64,000 nt of DNA. It comes from Geomonas limicola. Its GTDB lineage: Bacteria > Desulfobacterota > Desulfuromonadia > Geobacterales > Geobacteraceae. Numbering within the stretch: position 1 is the first letter of the stretch; the number at the start of each line of letters is the position of its first letter. The notes under the pieces were generated by a model that was given only the letters and a program-made list of their open reading frames with translations, did not search any database and had not been told where the DNA came from. The stretch covers positions 124,001 to 188,000 of the forward strand of contig NZ_BLXZ01000001.1 of NCBI RefSeq assembly GCF_014193675.1, read 5' to 3'. Made by a program: the position numbers and the translations under genes. Of this stretch, positions 51,392 to 60,135 are shown piece after piece.

Positions 51392-53806
51392 TCAGGCCGC
51401 CTCCCTGCGCCAAGTCACCCGCTGGCGGCCGGTTATGCCCCGGAAACAGCCGACCAAAGATGCGGTAATCAACATGAAAAAGTAGTGGCAGAAATTGGCT
51501 GGCTTCAGTTTCTTGAGTGCCGGAAAGGCCTGGGTGCACAGCGCCAACAAAGCGGCCCCCGCAAGAAGGCCCAGGATAACCCCGAAAAATGGTGCACCAC
51601 CGTTTGACACGATCACCCCAAGCACCCAGAAAAGGGCCAAAAGAACAAAACCGCTTATCCAGCGCAGCACCTTGTGCGACAGGTAGCAGAAAAGCAGCAG
51701 AGGCTGGTCTAGACGTGGCAGCGCCCTGCCATGCAGCAGACACTGGTAGCCCCCGGCGATGATGCGCACCTTGCGGCGAAATTCCCCATCTAATTCAAGG
51801 TGGTTGTCTTCAAAGCCAACCGCCTCCTTTTCGTGCACCACCAAGTAACCACGTCGAGCGATGGACATGGCAATTACCAAGTCGTCCAGGATGGTGTCCG
51901 GATTGGGGGGCTCAAAGAGGGGGCGTCGCACCGCGTACATGGCACCGTCAGCACCAATCAGGGCTCCCAGCCTGCCTTCCCGCTCCTGAATCCGATGTTC
52001 AAGGCCGTAGTAGGAGGTCTCGGCAGCACCATAACTCAATGCGCCGTTGCGCAGCACCACCTTGCCCGAAACCACCCCCACACGCGGGTCGGCAAAATTA
52101 CGCACCAGTTTTCTCACGGCGTCACTGCAGTACATCACGTTGGCGTCAGAGAGCACCACAATCTCGGAGTCGATGCGTGCTATGGCATCGTTTAAAGCGG
52201 AGATCTTTCCCCGGTTCACGGGGAAGCTCAGCAGTTCAACGCCCCGAGAGGCATAGCCTGCCACGATGGCGTCGGTACCGTCTCGGGAGCCATCCGAGGC
52301 AACCACCAGGCGCAGGAGTTCCTTCGGGTAGTCAAGCTCCAGCGAGTTGAGGACCTTCTCCTCGATCACCGCGGCCTCATTGAAGGCCACCACCAAAAGG
52401 GTCACGGTGGGGAGGTAGTCCGGGTTGTGCTCGAGCGGTTTGCCCGACAGGCGTTGGGCAGGGATGAGCAGAAAGGGGTAGCCCAAAAAGGTGTGTGCAA
52501 GAAGCCCCAGGAGCACCAAGGCCAATATCGGCAACGGCAACAGCCCTTGAGCGACCCCGCTACAGGCCACCAGGCCGGCCAGCGCGGTCCCGGCAAGCAC
52601 CAGACGCGGCCCGAGAACTGACGACCTGGGCTTACTGTTATCAGTCTCGCGCACGGTGGCCCAGGTAGTGATGGTCTTGCCGCGCAACCTGAGCAGTACG
52701 CCAAGCGCCGATGCAAGGTTCATCAATACGAAGTAATAGGGGAGAAACAACAACCCAGGAGCCCGAACAACTCCGCGCAAAAGCCACCCTACCAAGGCCA
52801 GTGCGCCGAGCACCAGGCAGCCTCCCAGGGAGAGCTGGTCCAGCAACTCCACCGGGGCAAAGACCCGATCGACCACCATGAGCACGAACAAGGCAAACAG
52901 CAGGTACGGTGAGAACCAGCGCAGCACCTTGTGCGAGAAAAGCTGCCAGGCAAAACGCGGGTTGCGCAGCGGGTTACCGGCCTGAGGGACGCGCAAGAAC
53001 CCATTGAAGCTGCGGTTCACGATACGCACCTTGCGGGAGAACTCCTTGCCGAACTGCCCGGCAGGGCGCTCGAAGCAAAGGGCTTCAACGTCGAAGATGC
53101 CGCGCCATCCCTTGGCCACGATTTGCAAAGGGTTCACGAAGTCGTTGATGTCGGTCTCCAGCATGGGTTCGTACAGGGTGCGTCGAATGGCGTAGATGGC
53201 GCCGTCCCCACCCACCACCGAGGAGAACTGGGATTCCCACCGTTTCAGCAGGATCTCCAGGTTCCAGTAGGTCCCCTCGGTAGTTCCTGCCGCGCTGACC
53301 GCCTCTTCCTGGTAACAGGCATACCCCACCGCGTAGCCCACCTGGGGGTCTGCGAAGTGTCGTGCCAGGCGGCGTAGCGCCTGCCGTTCGTAAATCGCGT
53401 TGGCATCGGAGAAGACCACCAACTCGGTGTGGATCTCGGCCAGGGCCAGGTTTAGTGCCGCCGTCTTGCCGCGTCGTTCCGGAGAACGTACCAGACGCAC
53501 TCCGCGGTCCGAGAAAGCCAGCACCTCTTCGTCGGTGCCATCGTCAGAGCAATCCGAGACCACCACGATGGAAAGCAGGTGAGCCGGATAGTCCAAGGCG
53601 AGGGAGTTTTCGAGCTTCTCCCTCATCACGGGCCGCTCGTTGTGGGCCGAGATCACCAGGGTAAGCGGGGGAAGATGCCCAGGGTCCACGCGGTGCGCAC
53701 GGGGAAAAATGCTGGCCAAGAGCCCCAATAGCAGCGGATAACCGAGGTAGATGTAACCTAACAACAAAATCAGCAGCAGCATGGTGAGGTCGGTCCAGAG
53801 CATCAC
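51392..53806 (-). CDS. Double glycosyltransferase-2 fusion with two membrane modules
   Basis: The 804-residue protein holds two complete GT2 modules. Module one has LVISAHNERPVM, SDCSDDGTD, FSDANAIY, GGDGAIYAIRR and KVRIVNRSF, followed by KVLRWFSPYLLFALF and more membrane segments. Module two, after about residue 440, has LVVAFNEAAVIEEK, SDGSRDGTD, LSDANVMY, GADGAMYAVRR and KVRIIAGGY, then KVLRWISGFVLLALF. This is an internal duplication in one open frame. Single-module homologues of about 380-400 residues are common in XrtA loci; a tandem fusion is unusual. Start ATG 53806. Confidence 0.9.
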   Translation of the reverse strand: MMLWTDLTMLLLILLLGYIYLGYPLLLGLLASIFPRAHRVDPGHLPPLTLVISAHNERPVMREKLENSLALDYPAHLLSIVVVSDCSDDGTDEEVLAFSDRGVRLVRSPERRGKTAALNLALAEIHTELVVFSDANAIYERQALRRLARHFADPQVGYAVGYACYQEEAVSAAGTTEGTYWNLEILLKRWESQFSSVVGGDGAIYAIRRTLYEPMLETDINDFVNPLQIVAKGWRGIFDVEALCFERPAGQFGKEFSRKVRIVNRSFNGFLRVPQAGNPLRNPRFAWQLFSHKVLRWFSPYLLFALFVLMVVDRVFAPVELLDQLSLGGCLVLGALALVGWLLRGVVRAPGLLFLPYYFVLMNLASALGVLLRLRGKTITTWATVRETDNSKPRSSVLGPRLVLAGTALAGLVACSGVAQGLLPLPILALVLLGLLAHTFLGYPFLLIPAQRLSGKPLEHNPDYLPTVTLLVVAFNEAAVIEEKVLNSLELDYPKELLRLVVASDGSRDGTDAIVAGYASRGVELLSFPVNRGKISALNDAIARIDSEIVVLSDANVMYCSDAVRKLVRNFADPRVGVVSGKVVLRNGALSYGAAETSYYGLEHRIQEREGRLGALIGADGAMYAVRRPLFEPPNPDTILDDLVIAMSIARRGYLVVHEKEAVGFEDNHLELDGEFRRKVRIIAGGYQCLLHGRALPRLDQPLLLFCYLSHKVLRWISGFVLLALFWVLGVIVSNGGAPFFGVILGLLAGAALLALCTQAFPALKKLKPANFCHYFFMLITASLVGCFRGITGRQRVTWRREAA

Positions 53807-53965
53807 AGTGCCCCCTTCTCTTTTCCGAAACGGTACGTCGCCAGCTCCAGCGGTCCGAGGACGACCAGTTCCACAGCGCAGCCGAGGGTCAGGTCAGCGA
53901 CGCTGCCGGCCCCGGATCCACACGCCGTTGTCTGGATAAGGCGCCCTACCCTGGTTTCTCCACCA

Positions 53966-54904
53966 CTAACCACGCGCCACCAGTGTGGTGCCACGCGCAA
54001 AGAAATAGACGTTTAAAAGTACCCAGAGGCGGATCCCCGTCAGCCACTCCCCAGTGCCACATCTGCGCAGTGCCACTGCCCCGAGAGGGAGTTCCCAGAC
54101 CAGTAACAGCGCCAGGCTCGCCCAGAGCACCCGGGTTTCCCCGCCCAGCGCATAAAGCCCCCAAAGTACGGGCAAGGCAATGCTTACCGCCAGCGCGCCC
54201 AAAGGCAACAGCAGGCTGGGTAGCTCCCTCAAGGTCACCCGACGCCGGCCCAGTTCCCGATAGTTGCTAAGTCCTCGCCAGCGTTCCTTCTTGAAGAATT
54301 CGGCGATGGTCGCCGGCTCCCTGAAGTGCAAGGCGGCGACCCGCGCATCGCAGAGCAGTTCCCCAACCTCTCTGAGCCGGGTAGTCAGGTCGTAATCCTC
54401 GCAGGTCACCAGCCGCTCGTCGAACCCCCCGACCTTTTCAAACGCGCTGCGCCGCACGAAAAGATTTGCCGATTCAAGCCACTCCACCGGGACCACCTGG
54501 TTCGGCTTGCCGCGAACCTTGAACCAGGCCGTCTGCACCCAGGTCCCCCCATCCGGGACCAGGACAGGGCTCCCGAAGGCAACGGGGCCATCGGCTGCCA
54601 GGTAGCGCGAGGCAGCCTTGAGCCAGGGTACCGTCACCGCGCAGTCCGCATCGAGAAAAGCGATCAGCTCACCGCTACCCCGGGCTGCCCCCAGATTGCG
54701 CAAGCTGGCAATGGTCGCCCCCGGGGCCTCGAGCACGATAGCGCCCATTTCCCGGGCGATGGCAACCGTAGCGTCGCAGGAGCCGTTGTCCACCACGACA
54801 ATCTCGTACTGGGCCGGATCCCAGTCCAGGGCCGCAAGGGAGTCCAGGCAGCGTCCGATGTGGCGTTCTTCGTTCTTGGCGGGGATCACGACACTAAACT
54901 GCAT
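53966..54904 (-). CDS. Glycosyltransferase family 2
   Basis: The 312-residue GT-A enzyme has FSVVIPAKNEERHIGRCL, VVDNGSCDATV, FLDADCAVTVPW and TCEDYDLTTRL, with two C-terminal membrane segments (LALLLVWELPLGAVAL). It resembles the GT2 at 32608-33588 along its whole length. Its stop at 53966 is followed by about 160 bases without a convincing gene before the double GT2 gene. It follows the FemAB gene by six bases. Confidence 0.9.
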   Translation of the reverse strand: MQFSVVIPAKNEERHIGRCLDSLAALDWDPAQYEIVVVDNGSCDATVAIAREMGAIVLEAPGATIASLRNLGAARGSGELIAFLDADCAVTVPWLKAASRYLAADGPVAFGSPVLVPDGGTWVQTAWFKVRGKPNQVVPVEWLESANLFVRRSAFEKVGGFDERLVTCEDYDLTTRLREVGELLCDARVAALHFREPATIAEFFKKERWRGLSNYRELGRRRVTLRELPSLLLPLGALAVSIALPVLWGLYALGGETRVLWASLALLLVWELPLGAVALRRCGTGEWLTGIRLWVLLNVYFFARGTTLVARG

Positions 54905-54910
54905 GGAACC

Positions 54911-55942
54911 TCACGGGATGTTGCGCACGATGGCCGGGCCCAGGATACGGGTGATCCGGACGGGTAGCCTTTTCCATACCCGGATGGCAGCCTGATACTT
55001 GGGGCTTTTTGGCCCCAGATCGGGGAGTCGGGCATCCTTTGGCATCAAGTACTGCCAGGCCAACGGCACCGGAACGGCACCCCACTGTTTCTTGAAGTTG
55101 AAGGTTCCCTCGTCCGGGGTCGACCGCCCGAAATCGAAATAACTGCACCCCTCGCTGATAGCCCAGCTGATGGCCTCCCAGTAGAGCAGATTGTTGGCGC
55201 AAAGCGGCCGGTATTGCACCAGGGAAGAGGACCAGGGGATTTCCAGGGTATCCCGGTGGCGCGAAACCAGGCCAGCAGCGATGATCATCCCCTGGTGGCG
55301 CACGGCAAAAAGTCGTGTCGACTCCGGAAGCGTGGTCAAGACGTTGTGAAAGAAACTGCGTGCGTAGACAGGTGTACCCAGATCGCGCATGTTGTGGGCA
55401 AAGACATCATAAAAGCCATCGAGCAGTTCCACCCCTCCGAAAACGGCAGTTAGCCCGTTTTTCTGAGCCTTCCTGATATGGTTGCGCAGCTTGAAGTGAA
55501 GTGCCGCCCACTGGCTCTCGACGTCGGTTGCCAGGCGTAGCATCATGGTCACCTTGTGGCGCCGGGTAGCAAGCCCCGGAACCTCGAAGTCGAGGTGCCG
55601 CAACTCGACGTAGTCGGCACCAAGATCCCGGCGCAGCCGGTCCGCGGCCTCTAACAGCGGAACCTGGGCCTCCTGATTTGCCAGCAGCAGCCCGCCGTAG
55701 TTCATGAAGGGCATGGAGACTAGGAAGTTGCCAAAGAGCCTGCTCTTCATGTGCACCAAGGGCAGAACCCCCGCCACCTGACCAGCACCGTCCAGCGCTG
55801 CCAGATAGTGTCCGCAATGACCGAAGCTCTCCTCGATCACCCGGCGCCAGGCGCACAGGTGGTAGGAGGTAGCCTCGGGGTGGGCTTGCACGAATGCATC
55901 CCAGCTGGCCGGGTCAAGATCTTGGATCACACGAACGGTCAT
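54911..55942 (-). CDS. FemAB-family protein, XrtA/PEP-CTERM associated (TIGR03019-like)
   Basis: The 343-residue protein has a double-GNAT FemAB fold: ATSYHLCAWRRVIEESFGH at the N-terminus, FMNYGGLLL, HFKLRNHIRKAQKNGL and YFDFGRSTPDEGTFNFKKQWGA. These are marks of the exosortase-A FemAB proteins. FemAB proteins transfer amino acids or acyl groups, here probably to a sugar or peptide linked to the polysaccharide. It overlaps the deacetylase gene by four bases (ATGA). Confidence 0.93.
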   Translation of the reverse strand: MTVRVIQDLDPASWDAFVQAHPEATSYHLCAWRRVIEESFGHCGHYLAALDGAGQVAGVLPLVHMKSRLFGNFLVSMPFMNYGGLLLANQEAQVPLLEAADRLRRDLGADYVELRHLDFEVPGLATRRHKVTMMLRLATDVESQWAALHFKLRNHIRKAQKNGLTAVFGGVELLDGFYDVFAHNMRDLGTPVYARSFFHNVLTTLPESTRLFAVRHQGMIIAAGLVSRHRDTLEIPWSSSLVQYRPLCANNLLYWEAISWAISEGCSYFDFGRSTPDEGTFNFKKQWGAVPVPLAWQYLMPKDARLPDLGPKSPKYQAAIRVWKRLPVRITRILGPAIVRNIP

Positions 55943-56778
55943 AGCCCCATCACCTCCGACATGGTCCCCCAGCTAAGCCCCTCCAACAGGTAGCGCAGCT
56001 TACCTTCGGTGCGCCGCAGGTTGTTGTAATGTCTGAACCTCGATTTCCAACCAGCCCTGATGCGCGGCTGATCCGGATCGATCTCCCAGGGGTGCAGGTA
56101 GAGCACCGCAGGTTTGCCCTCTAGTTGGTTGATACGCGAAAGCCCCCAGCGGACCAGCGGCGCTGGCAACAACCTGAGGTACCCTCCCCCGGCGATAGGG
56201 AGCCGGTAGTGCAAAGTTCCCAGTCCAACCGGCAAGGTGCTCAGCGGAAACTCCTCGATGCTCCCTGCCGGGCGGGTCACCGTGTGGGGGAAGCGGGGTG
56301 CGTCGGGGATACCATAGGTGTCGTGGTGGATCGGGAATACGCTCGAGTCGTAGCGAAACCCTTCCTCGATCAAGAGGTCGAAAGCCCACAGCGAGTCTGC
56401 GGTGATCGAGTAGGTCGGCGCCCGGTAGCCGCGCACCTCGACGCCAGTGATCCCCTCAAGTACTGCCTTGGCGCGCCGGATATCCTCCCGAAAGGCCGCG
56501 GGGCCAATCCGGAAGATCAGCTGGTGTCCGAATCCGTGACAGGCAATCTCGTGCCCCCGGCACTGGATATCACGCACCAATTGGGGGAGCCGCTCAGCCA
56601 CCCATCCCAGCACGAAAAAGGTGGCGTGTACCTGGCGCTCGTCCAAAAGATCCAGAAGTCGCGAGACGTTCTCCGCGACCCGCAGGGGGTAACTCCCCCA
56701 CTGACTCCGATCCACGTAGGGTTCGAAGGCCTGTACCTGGAAGTAGTCCTCAACGTCGATGGTAAGGGCATTAAGCAT
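55939..56778 (-). CDS. XrtA-associated polysaccharide deacetylase with DUF3473
   Basis: The 279-residue protein starts at the ATG at 56778; a TTG at 56784 is less likely. It has the N-terminal LTIDVEDYFQVQAFEP, FFVLGWVAERLPQL, CHGFGHQL, YRAPTYSIT and a C-terminal HPWEIDPDQPRI (DUF3473) of TIGR03006. These CE4-fold enzymes act in the exosortase-A pathway, probably deacetylating an amino sugar. It lies two bases after the barrel gene stop. Confidence 0.94.
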   Translation of the reverse strand: MLNALTIDVEDYFQVQAFEPYVDRSQWGSYPLRVAENVSRLLDLLDERQVHATFFVLGWVAERLPQLVRDIQCRGHEIACHGFGHQLIFRIGPAAFREDIRRAKAVLEGITGVEVRGYRAPTYSITADSLWAFDLLIEEGFRYDSSVFPIHHDTYGIPDAPRFPHTVTRPAGSIEEFPLSTLPVGLGTLHYRLPIAGGGYLRLLPAPLVRWGLSRINQLEGKPAVLYLHPWEIDPDQPRIRAGWKSRFRHYNNLRRTEGKLRYLLEGLSWGTMSEVMGL

Positions 56779-56780
56779 GA

Positions 56781-58028
56781 TCAAAACACCTTGGCGACTT
56801 CCAGGAGCACCCGGTTGGTCTGTCTGAGGTCGGCGGCGCTCTCGAAGCGGCGGCGGTACTCTACGTAGCCGTAGCTCAGGTTGGCAGTTATCTCGTAGTT
56901 GAAGCGGTAAGAGAGCCCCGCATTGCCGGTCATGTGGTACGGGTAGGCTGAAGTGGCCTCACCGCGCACCCGGTCCCACCCCAGGCCGACCATGGCGCTC
57001 AGTTGGTCCGTGAGATCCCAGCGACCGCTACCGCCGAAAACCAGGCTGGTGCGGTCCGCGATACCATTGAGTGACCCCTGGTACTTGTTGTAGGAACCAT
57101 TAAGAGCTAGGGTCCCGTGGGTAAAGGGCAACTCGAGACGCGCGGAGTGGCTGGTTTGGCGGGTGGAGATGGCCAGGGGGTCCTCGGCATAGATCACCTG
57201 GGATTCCACGCTGGCCGCCAGGTGCTGCCACGTCCGGCTAACCCCCACGTTCCAGAACAAGCTGCTTGTGTTTTTCAGCCCCTCAAAGGACTGCCAGCTG
57301 TTCCCCAGCGTGCCGTAGAGAAAGGAGTTGGTGGCGTATTCGTAGCGGAATCCACCCGAGGCGTCGTGCTGCTGGTAGCGGATCGCCGCGGTGTGTACCC
57401 GGGAGTAACTGTAGTTCGCATTAAGGGAGAAACGTGGTGCAAGCTCGACCAGGTAGTCCGCATACCCTTGGTGCGAACGTTTGTCGATGCCTTGCCCACC
57501 CCAGTAGCTGGTATCTGCGAAGCGGTAACCGGTTTTCAGTACCCCCTTCTCCCCCGGATGCCATACCAGGTAGGGCGAGATCGCGGCCAGGTTCTGATCA
57601 GTCTGGTTCAAAAATAGGCTTTCCTGGGTCACATTGCGGGTGACATTCAAGGAAACCCGGCTCAAGGTATCGCGTAGATCGAGAAACAACCGATTCTCGG
57701 TCAGGGCTGCGGATCCGACCAGGTTAAGGGTGTGCACCTGCTCATCGGACCTGGTCCCCTTCGCATAGGTGCGGTAGTCGAAGGTATAAGAGAGATCCCC
57801 GGTGGCTCGGGGCCCTTGGTAGCCGAGGGAAATCCCCGGCCGCACCCTGGTCACCATATCACTATGCCGGTTGCCGGCGGTTTCCAGGATGTTGTCGTTG
57901 TACTCCTCGCTCAGGGCAAGGCTCGGCGCCGTCTTGAGTTCGCCGGCACAGGCTGCCGAGCAAAAGGCAAAGATCAGGGCCCCGGTCAGGGCACCTCTTT
58001 CAAGGCTTCTGCTGCTCACCGAGTTCAT
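56781..58028 (-). CDS. Outer-membrane beta-barrel protein, PEP-CTERM-associated (TIGR03016-like)
   Basis: The 415-residue protein has a signal peptide (cut near ACAGE, about 28-30) and then alternating aromatic strands (YSYSRVHTAAIRYQQHDASGGFRYEY, NYEITANLSYGYVEYRRRF), ending in Phe (VAKVF), as in outer-membrane barrels. TIGR03016 proteins of XrtA loci have this length and are thought to export the polysaccharide across the outer membrane. It overlaps the ATPase gene by four bases. Confidence 0.9.
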   Translation of the reverse strand: MNSVSSRSLERGALTGALIFAFCSAACAGELKTAPSLALSEEYNDNILETAGNRHSDMVTRVRPGISLGYQGPRATGDLSYTFDYRTYAKGTRSDEQVHTLNLVGSAALTENRLFLDLRDTLSRVSLNVTRNVTQESLFLNQTDQNLAAISPYLVWHPGEKGVLKTGYRFADTSYWGGQGIDKRSHQGYADYLVELAPRFSLNANYSYSRVHTAAIRYQQHDASGGFRYEYATNSFLYGTLGNSWQSFEGLKNTSSLFWNVGVSRTWQHLAASVESQVIYAEDPLAISTRQTSHSARLELPFTHGTLALNGSYNKYQGSLNGIADRTSLVFGGSGRWDLTDQLSAMVGLGWDRVRGEATSAYPYHMTGNAGLSYRFNYEITANLSYGYVEYRRRFESAADLRQTNRVLLEVAKVF

Positions 58029-59143
58029 TTGTCCCCCCCCGCACCGGCTCCAAAGAGACGACGCACGAACCCTGGCTCAGCAGGACGCAACTCAGTTGAC
58101 TGTCGGCTCACCCGATCAAGCTTTTCCCCGAGGCCGGCCACGGTCTCCCCCAGATCGGCAATCTCTGCTTCGGTACGCGCCACGTGGGACTTGAAATCAT
58201 CTCTGAGCAGTGAGAGTGTGGTGCAGACCTCGTCCAGGGTACGGGATAGCCTCCCGGAATCAGTGGCAACTTCAGAAGGAAAGGCTTCGGCCGTACCATC
58301 AACGGCTCCGGCCCGGGGAGAGCCACCCCAGAAGTGGTTGTCGAAGTCAAGGTCACCCACCACGTCGCGGGCCATCTCCAGCGACACCTCGGTGACCTCT
58401 TCGGCAAAGGCGGAGAGCATCAGGAAGTCGCAGATGATGTTGACCAGGCGCGGGATACCGCGGCTGTACTGGTAGACCAGGTCCAGGGTACCGGCGGGGA
58501 AGCGGAGCGCCTCGGGGTTGCCCGCTACGGAGAGCCGGTGCTGGATGTAATCCCCCATTTCCTGACGGGAGAGCGCCTTGAGATGGCAGTTGATGCTGAT
58601 GCGCTGGCGCAACTGCATAAGCTGAGGCAGCGCAAGGGTTTCGCGCAGTTCGGGTTGCCCCACCAGAATGATCTGCAAGAGCTTCGCGTGCGAACTTTCC
58701 AGGTTGGAGAGCATGCGGATCTCCTCGAGAAGCTCGGGTGCGAGATTCTGGGCCTCGTCGATGATCAGAATCGGGTGGTTCCCCAAGGCGTGCTGCTCCA
58801 AAAGGAAGTCGTTAAGCTCGCGGATCAGGGTGATCTTGTCCTTGCCGGTGCCGTCCAGACCGAAGTCCTCGTTGATCATGGCAAGAAGCTGTTCCGAGTT
58901 CACCCGGGTGTTGAAAATCTTCGAGAGGGTGACCCGCTCGTAGCGTTTGCCGAGCAGGTTCCGGATCAGGGTGGTCTTGCCGGAGCCTATATCGCCGGTA
59001 AGCAGAATGAAACCGGCCCGTTCGCGGATGCCATAGTCGAGGTAGGTGAGCGCCTTCTTGTGGGCCCGCCCCAGATAGATAAAATCCGGATCCGGGACCA
59101 GCTCGAAGGGCTTTTTGCGCAGGTTGAAAAATGCCTCGTACAT
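58025..59143 (-). CDS. AAA-family ATPase, XrtA-associated (TIGR03015-like)
   Basis: The 372-residue protein starts at the ATG at 59143 after CTGGAG; a longer frame to 59302 is a shadow. It opens with MYEAFFNLRKKPFEL, Walker A GDIGSGKTT at 50-58 and Walker B ILIIDEAQNL. Residues 1-270 match the GspA/ExeA-like ATPase part. The last 100 residues are coiled-coil-like and low in conservation. It may power assembly or export steps of the exopolysaccharide. Confidence 0.92.
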   Translation of the reverse strand: MYEAFFNLRKKPFELVPDPDFIYLGRAHKKALTYLDYGIRERAGFILLTGDIGSGKTTLIRNLLGKRYERVTLSKIFNTRVNSEQLLAMINEDFGLDGTGKDKITLIRELNDFLLEQHALGNHPILIIDEAQNLAPELLEEIRMLSNLESSHAKLLQIILVGQPELRETLALPQLMQLRQRISINCHLKALSRQEMGDYIQHRLSVAGNPEALRFPAGTLDLVYQYSRGIPRLVNIICDFLMLSAFAEEVTEVSLEMARDVVGDLDFDNHFWGGSPRAGAVDGTAEAFPSEVATDSGRLSRTLDEVCTTLSLLRDDFKSHVARTEAEIADLGETVAGLGEKLDRVSRQSTELRPAEPGFVRRLFGAGAGGDK

Positions 59144-59243
59144 GAAAACTCCAGGTTGCCCAGCCCGAAGGAGGAAGCACTCCCCACTTTCTTCGGGATT
59201 CCGGCGGCAACTGCGGCATAAAAGGTATGCATCCGCCCACGCT

Positions 59244-60110
59244 TTATGCGGGTACCGATTTGTGGTGAGCGTAGTCGCGGTAGTAGGAGTAGCGGCCGTC
59301 ATTATTGTCTACGGTGGCCGCGTTGTACACCATGCCGAGGATCGTGCTTCCCTTGAGGGACTCCAGGGCGTCCCGGATGTTACCCTGCGAGGCCAGCCGT
59401 TCCATTACCACGAAGAGCACTCCGTCCACGAGGTGGGCGAGCGAGCGTGACTCGGCAAAGGGGAGCACCGGCGGGGTATCGAAGATTATGTAGCGGTCCG
59501 GGTAGCGGGTCTTGAGCTCGTTGAGCACCGCCTTGGTGCGCTGGCTGGAAAAGAGTTCCGAGGGGTTGCCGACTGTGTGCCCAGCCCGGATGATTGAGAG
59601 CTTGCCGATCCCGGTTGGGATAATCGTTTCGGCCAGCCCGGCCTGGCCGGTGAGTACTTCGGAAAGGCCGACCCCCTGTTCGACGTTCAGGTAGCAGTGC
59701 ACCGAGGGACGACGCAGGTCGGCGTCCACCAGAAGGACGGTGTGGTCCAACTCCTGGGCGAGGCTTAAGGCGAGGTTCACTGCGGTGAGACTTTTTCCCT
59801 CGCTGGGGAGCGAGCTGGTTACCATGAGGGTGTTGCGGAAGACCTCGCCTGAGGTCATCTTCACCAATACACTCTTAAGCTTCCGAAATTCTTCGGCGGT
59901 GGGCGAGTGCGGGTCGTACAGGTTCACCAAAAAAGGGTTGTTAGGCTCCAGCTTGCCGTACTGCGATGAAGCCGGTATCCGCTGACTGACCGGCAGCACC
60001 GGGTCCTGCGCTAGGACTCCGTGCTCGGCCCCCTGCGCCGGGGCCCCAACACCGGCGGATGCCTCCCTGAGTTGCGCAGCCTTCTCCATCGCCATCTCAA
60101 TCCTGCTCAT
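59244..60110 (-). CDS. Tyrosine autokinase (BY-kinase), XrtA-associated (TIGR03018-like)
   Basis: The 288-residue protein starts at the ATG at 60110 with GAGGAGATAGGT upstream; a longer frame to 60380 is a shadow. Walker A is SSLPSEGKSLTAVNLA, Walker A' VLLVDADLRRPS, and Walker B-like IIFDTPPVLP. The C-terminus has a Tyr cluster (RYSYYRDY), the usual autophosphorylation site. The membrane activator is the separate chain-length protein upstream, as in split CapA/CapB systems. It would tune polymer length by phosphorylation cycles. Confidence 0.92.
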   Translation of the reverse strand: MSRIEMAMEKAAQLREASAGVGAPAQGAEHGVLAQDPVLPVSQRIPASSQYGKLEPNNPFLVNLYDPHSPTAEEFRKLKSVLVKMTSGEVFRNTLMVTSSLPSEGKSLTAVNLALSLAQELDHTVLLVDADLRRPSVHCYLNVEQGVGLSEVLTGQAGLAETIIPTGIGKLSIIRAGHTVGNPSELFSSQRTKAVLNELKTRYPDRYIIFDTPPVLPFAESRSLAHLVDGVLFVVMERLASQGNIRDALESLKGSTILGMVYNAATVDNNDGRYSYYRDYAHHKSVPA

Positions 60111-60135
60111 ACCTATCTCCTCAATGGTGCGGCTG

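Noticed and set aside
53803-54000. 65-codon minus-strand frame between the two GT2 genes
   Set aside because: It overlaps the end of the GT2 gene at 53966, has no recognisable motif, and its composition looks like shadow coding.
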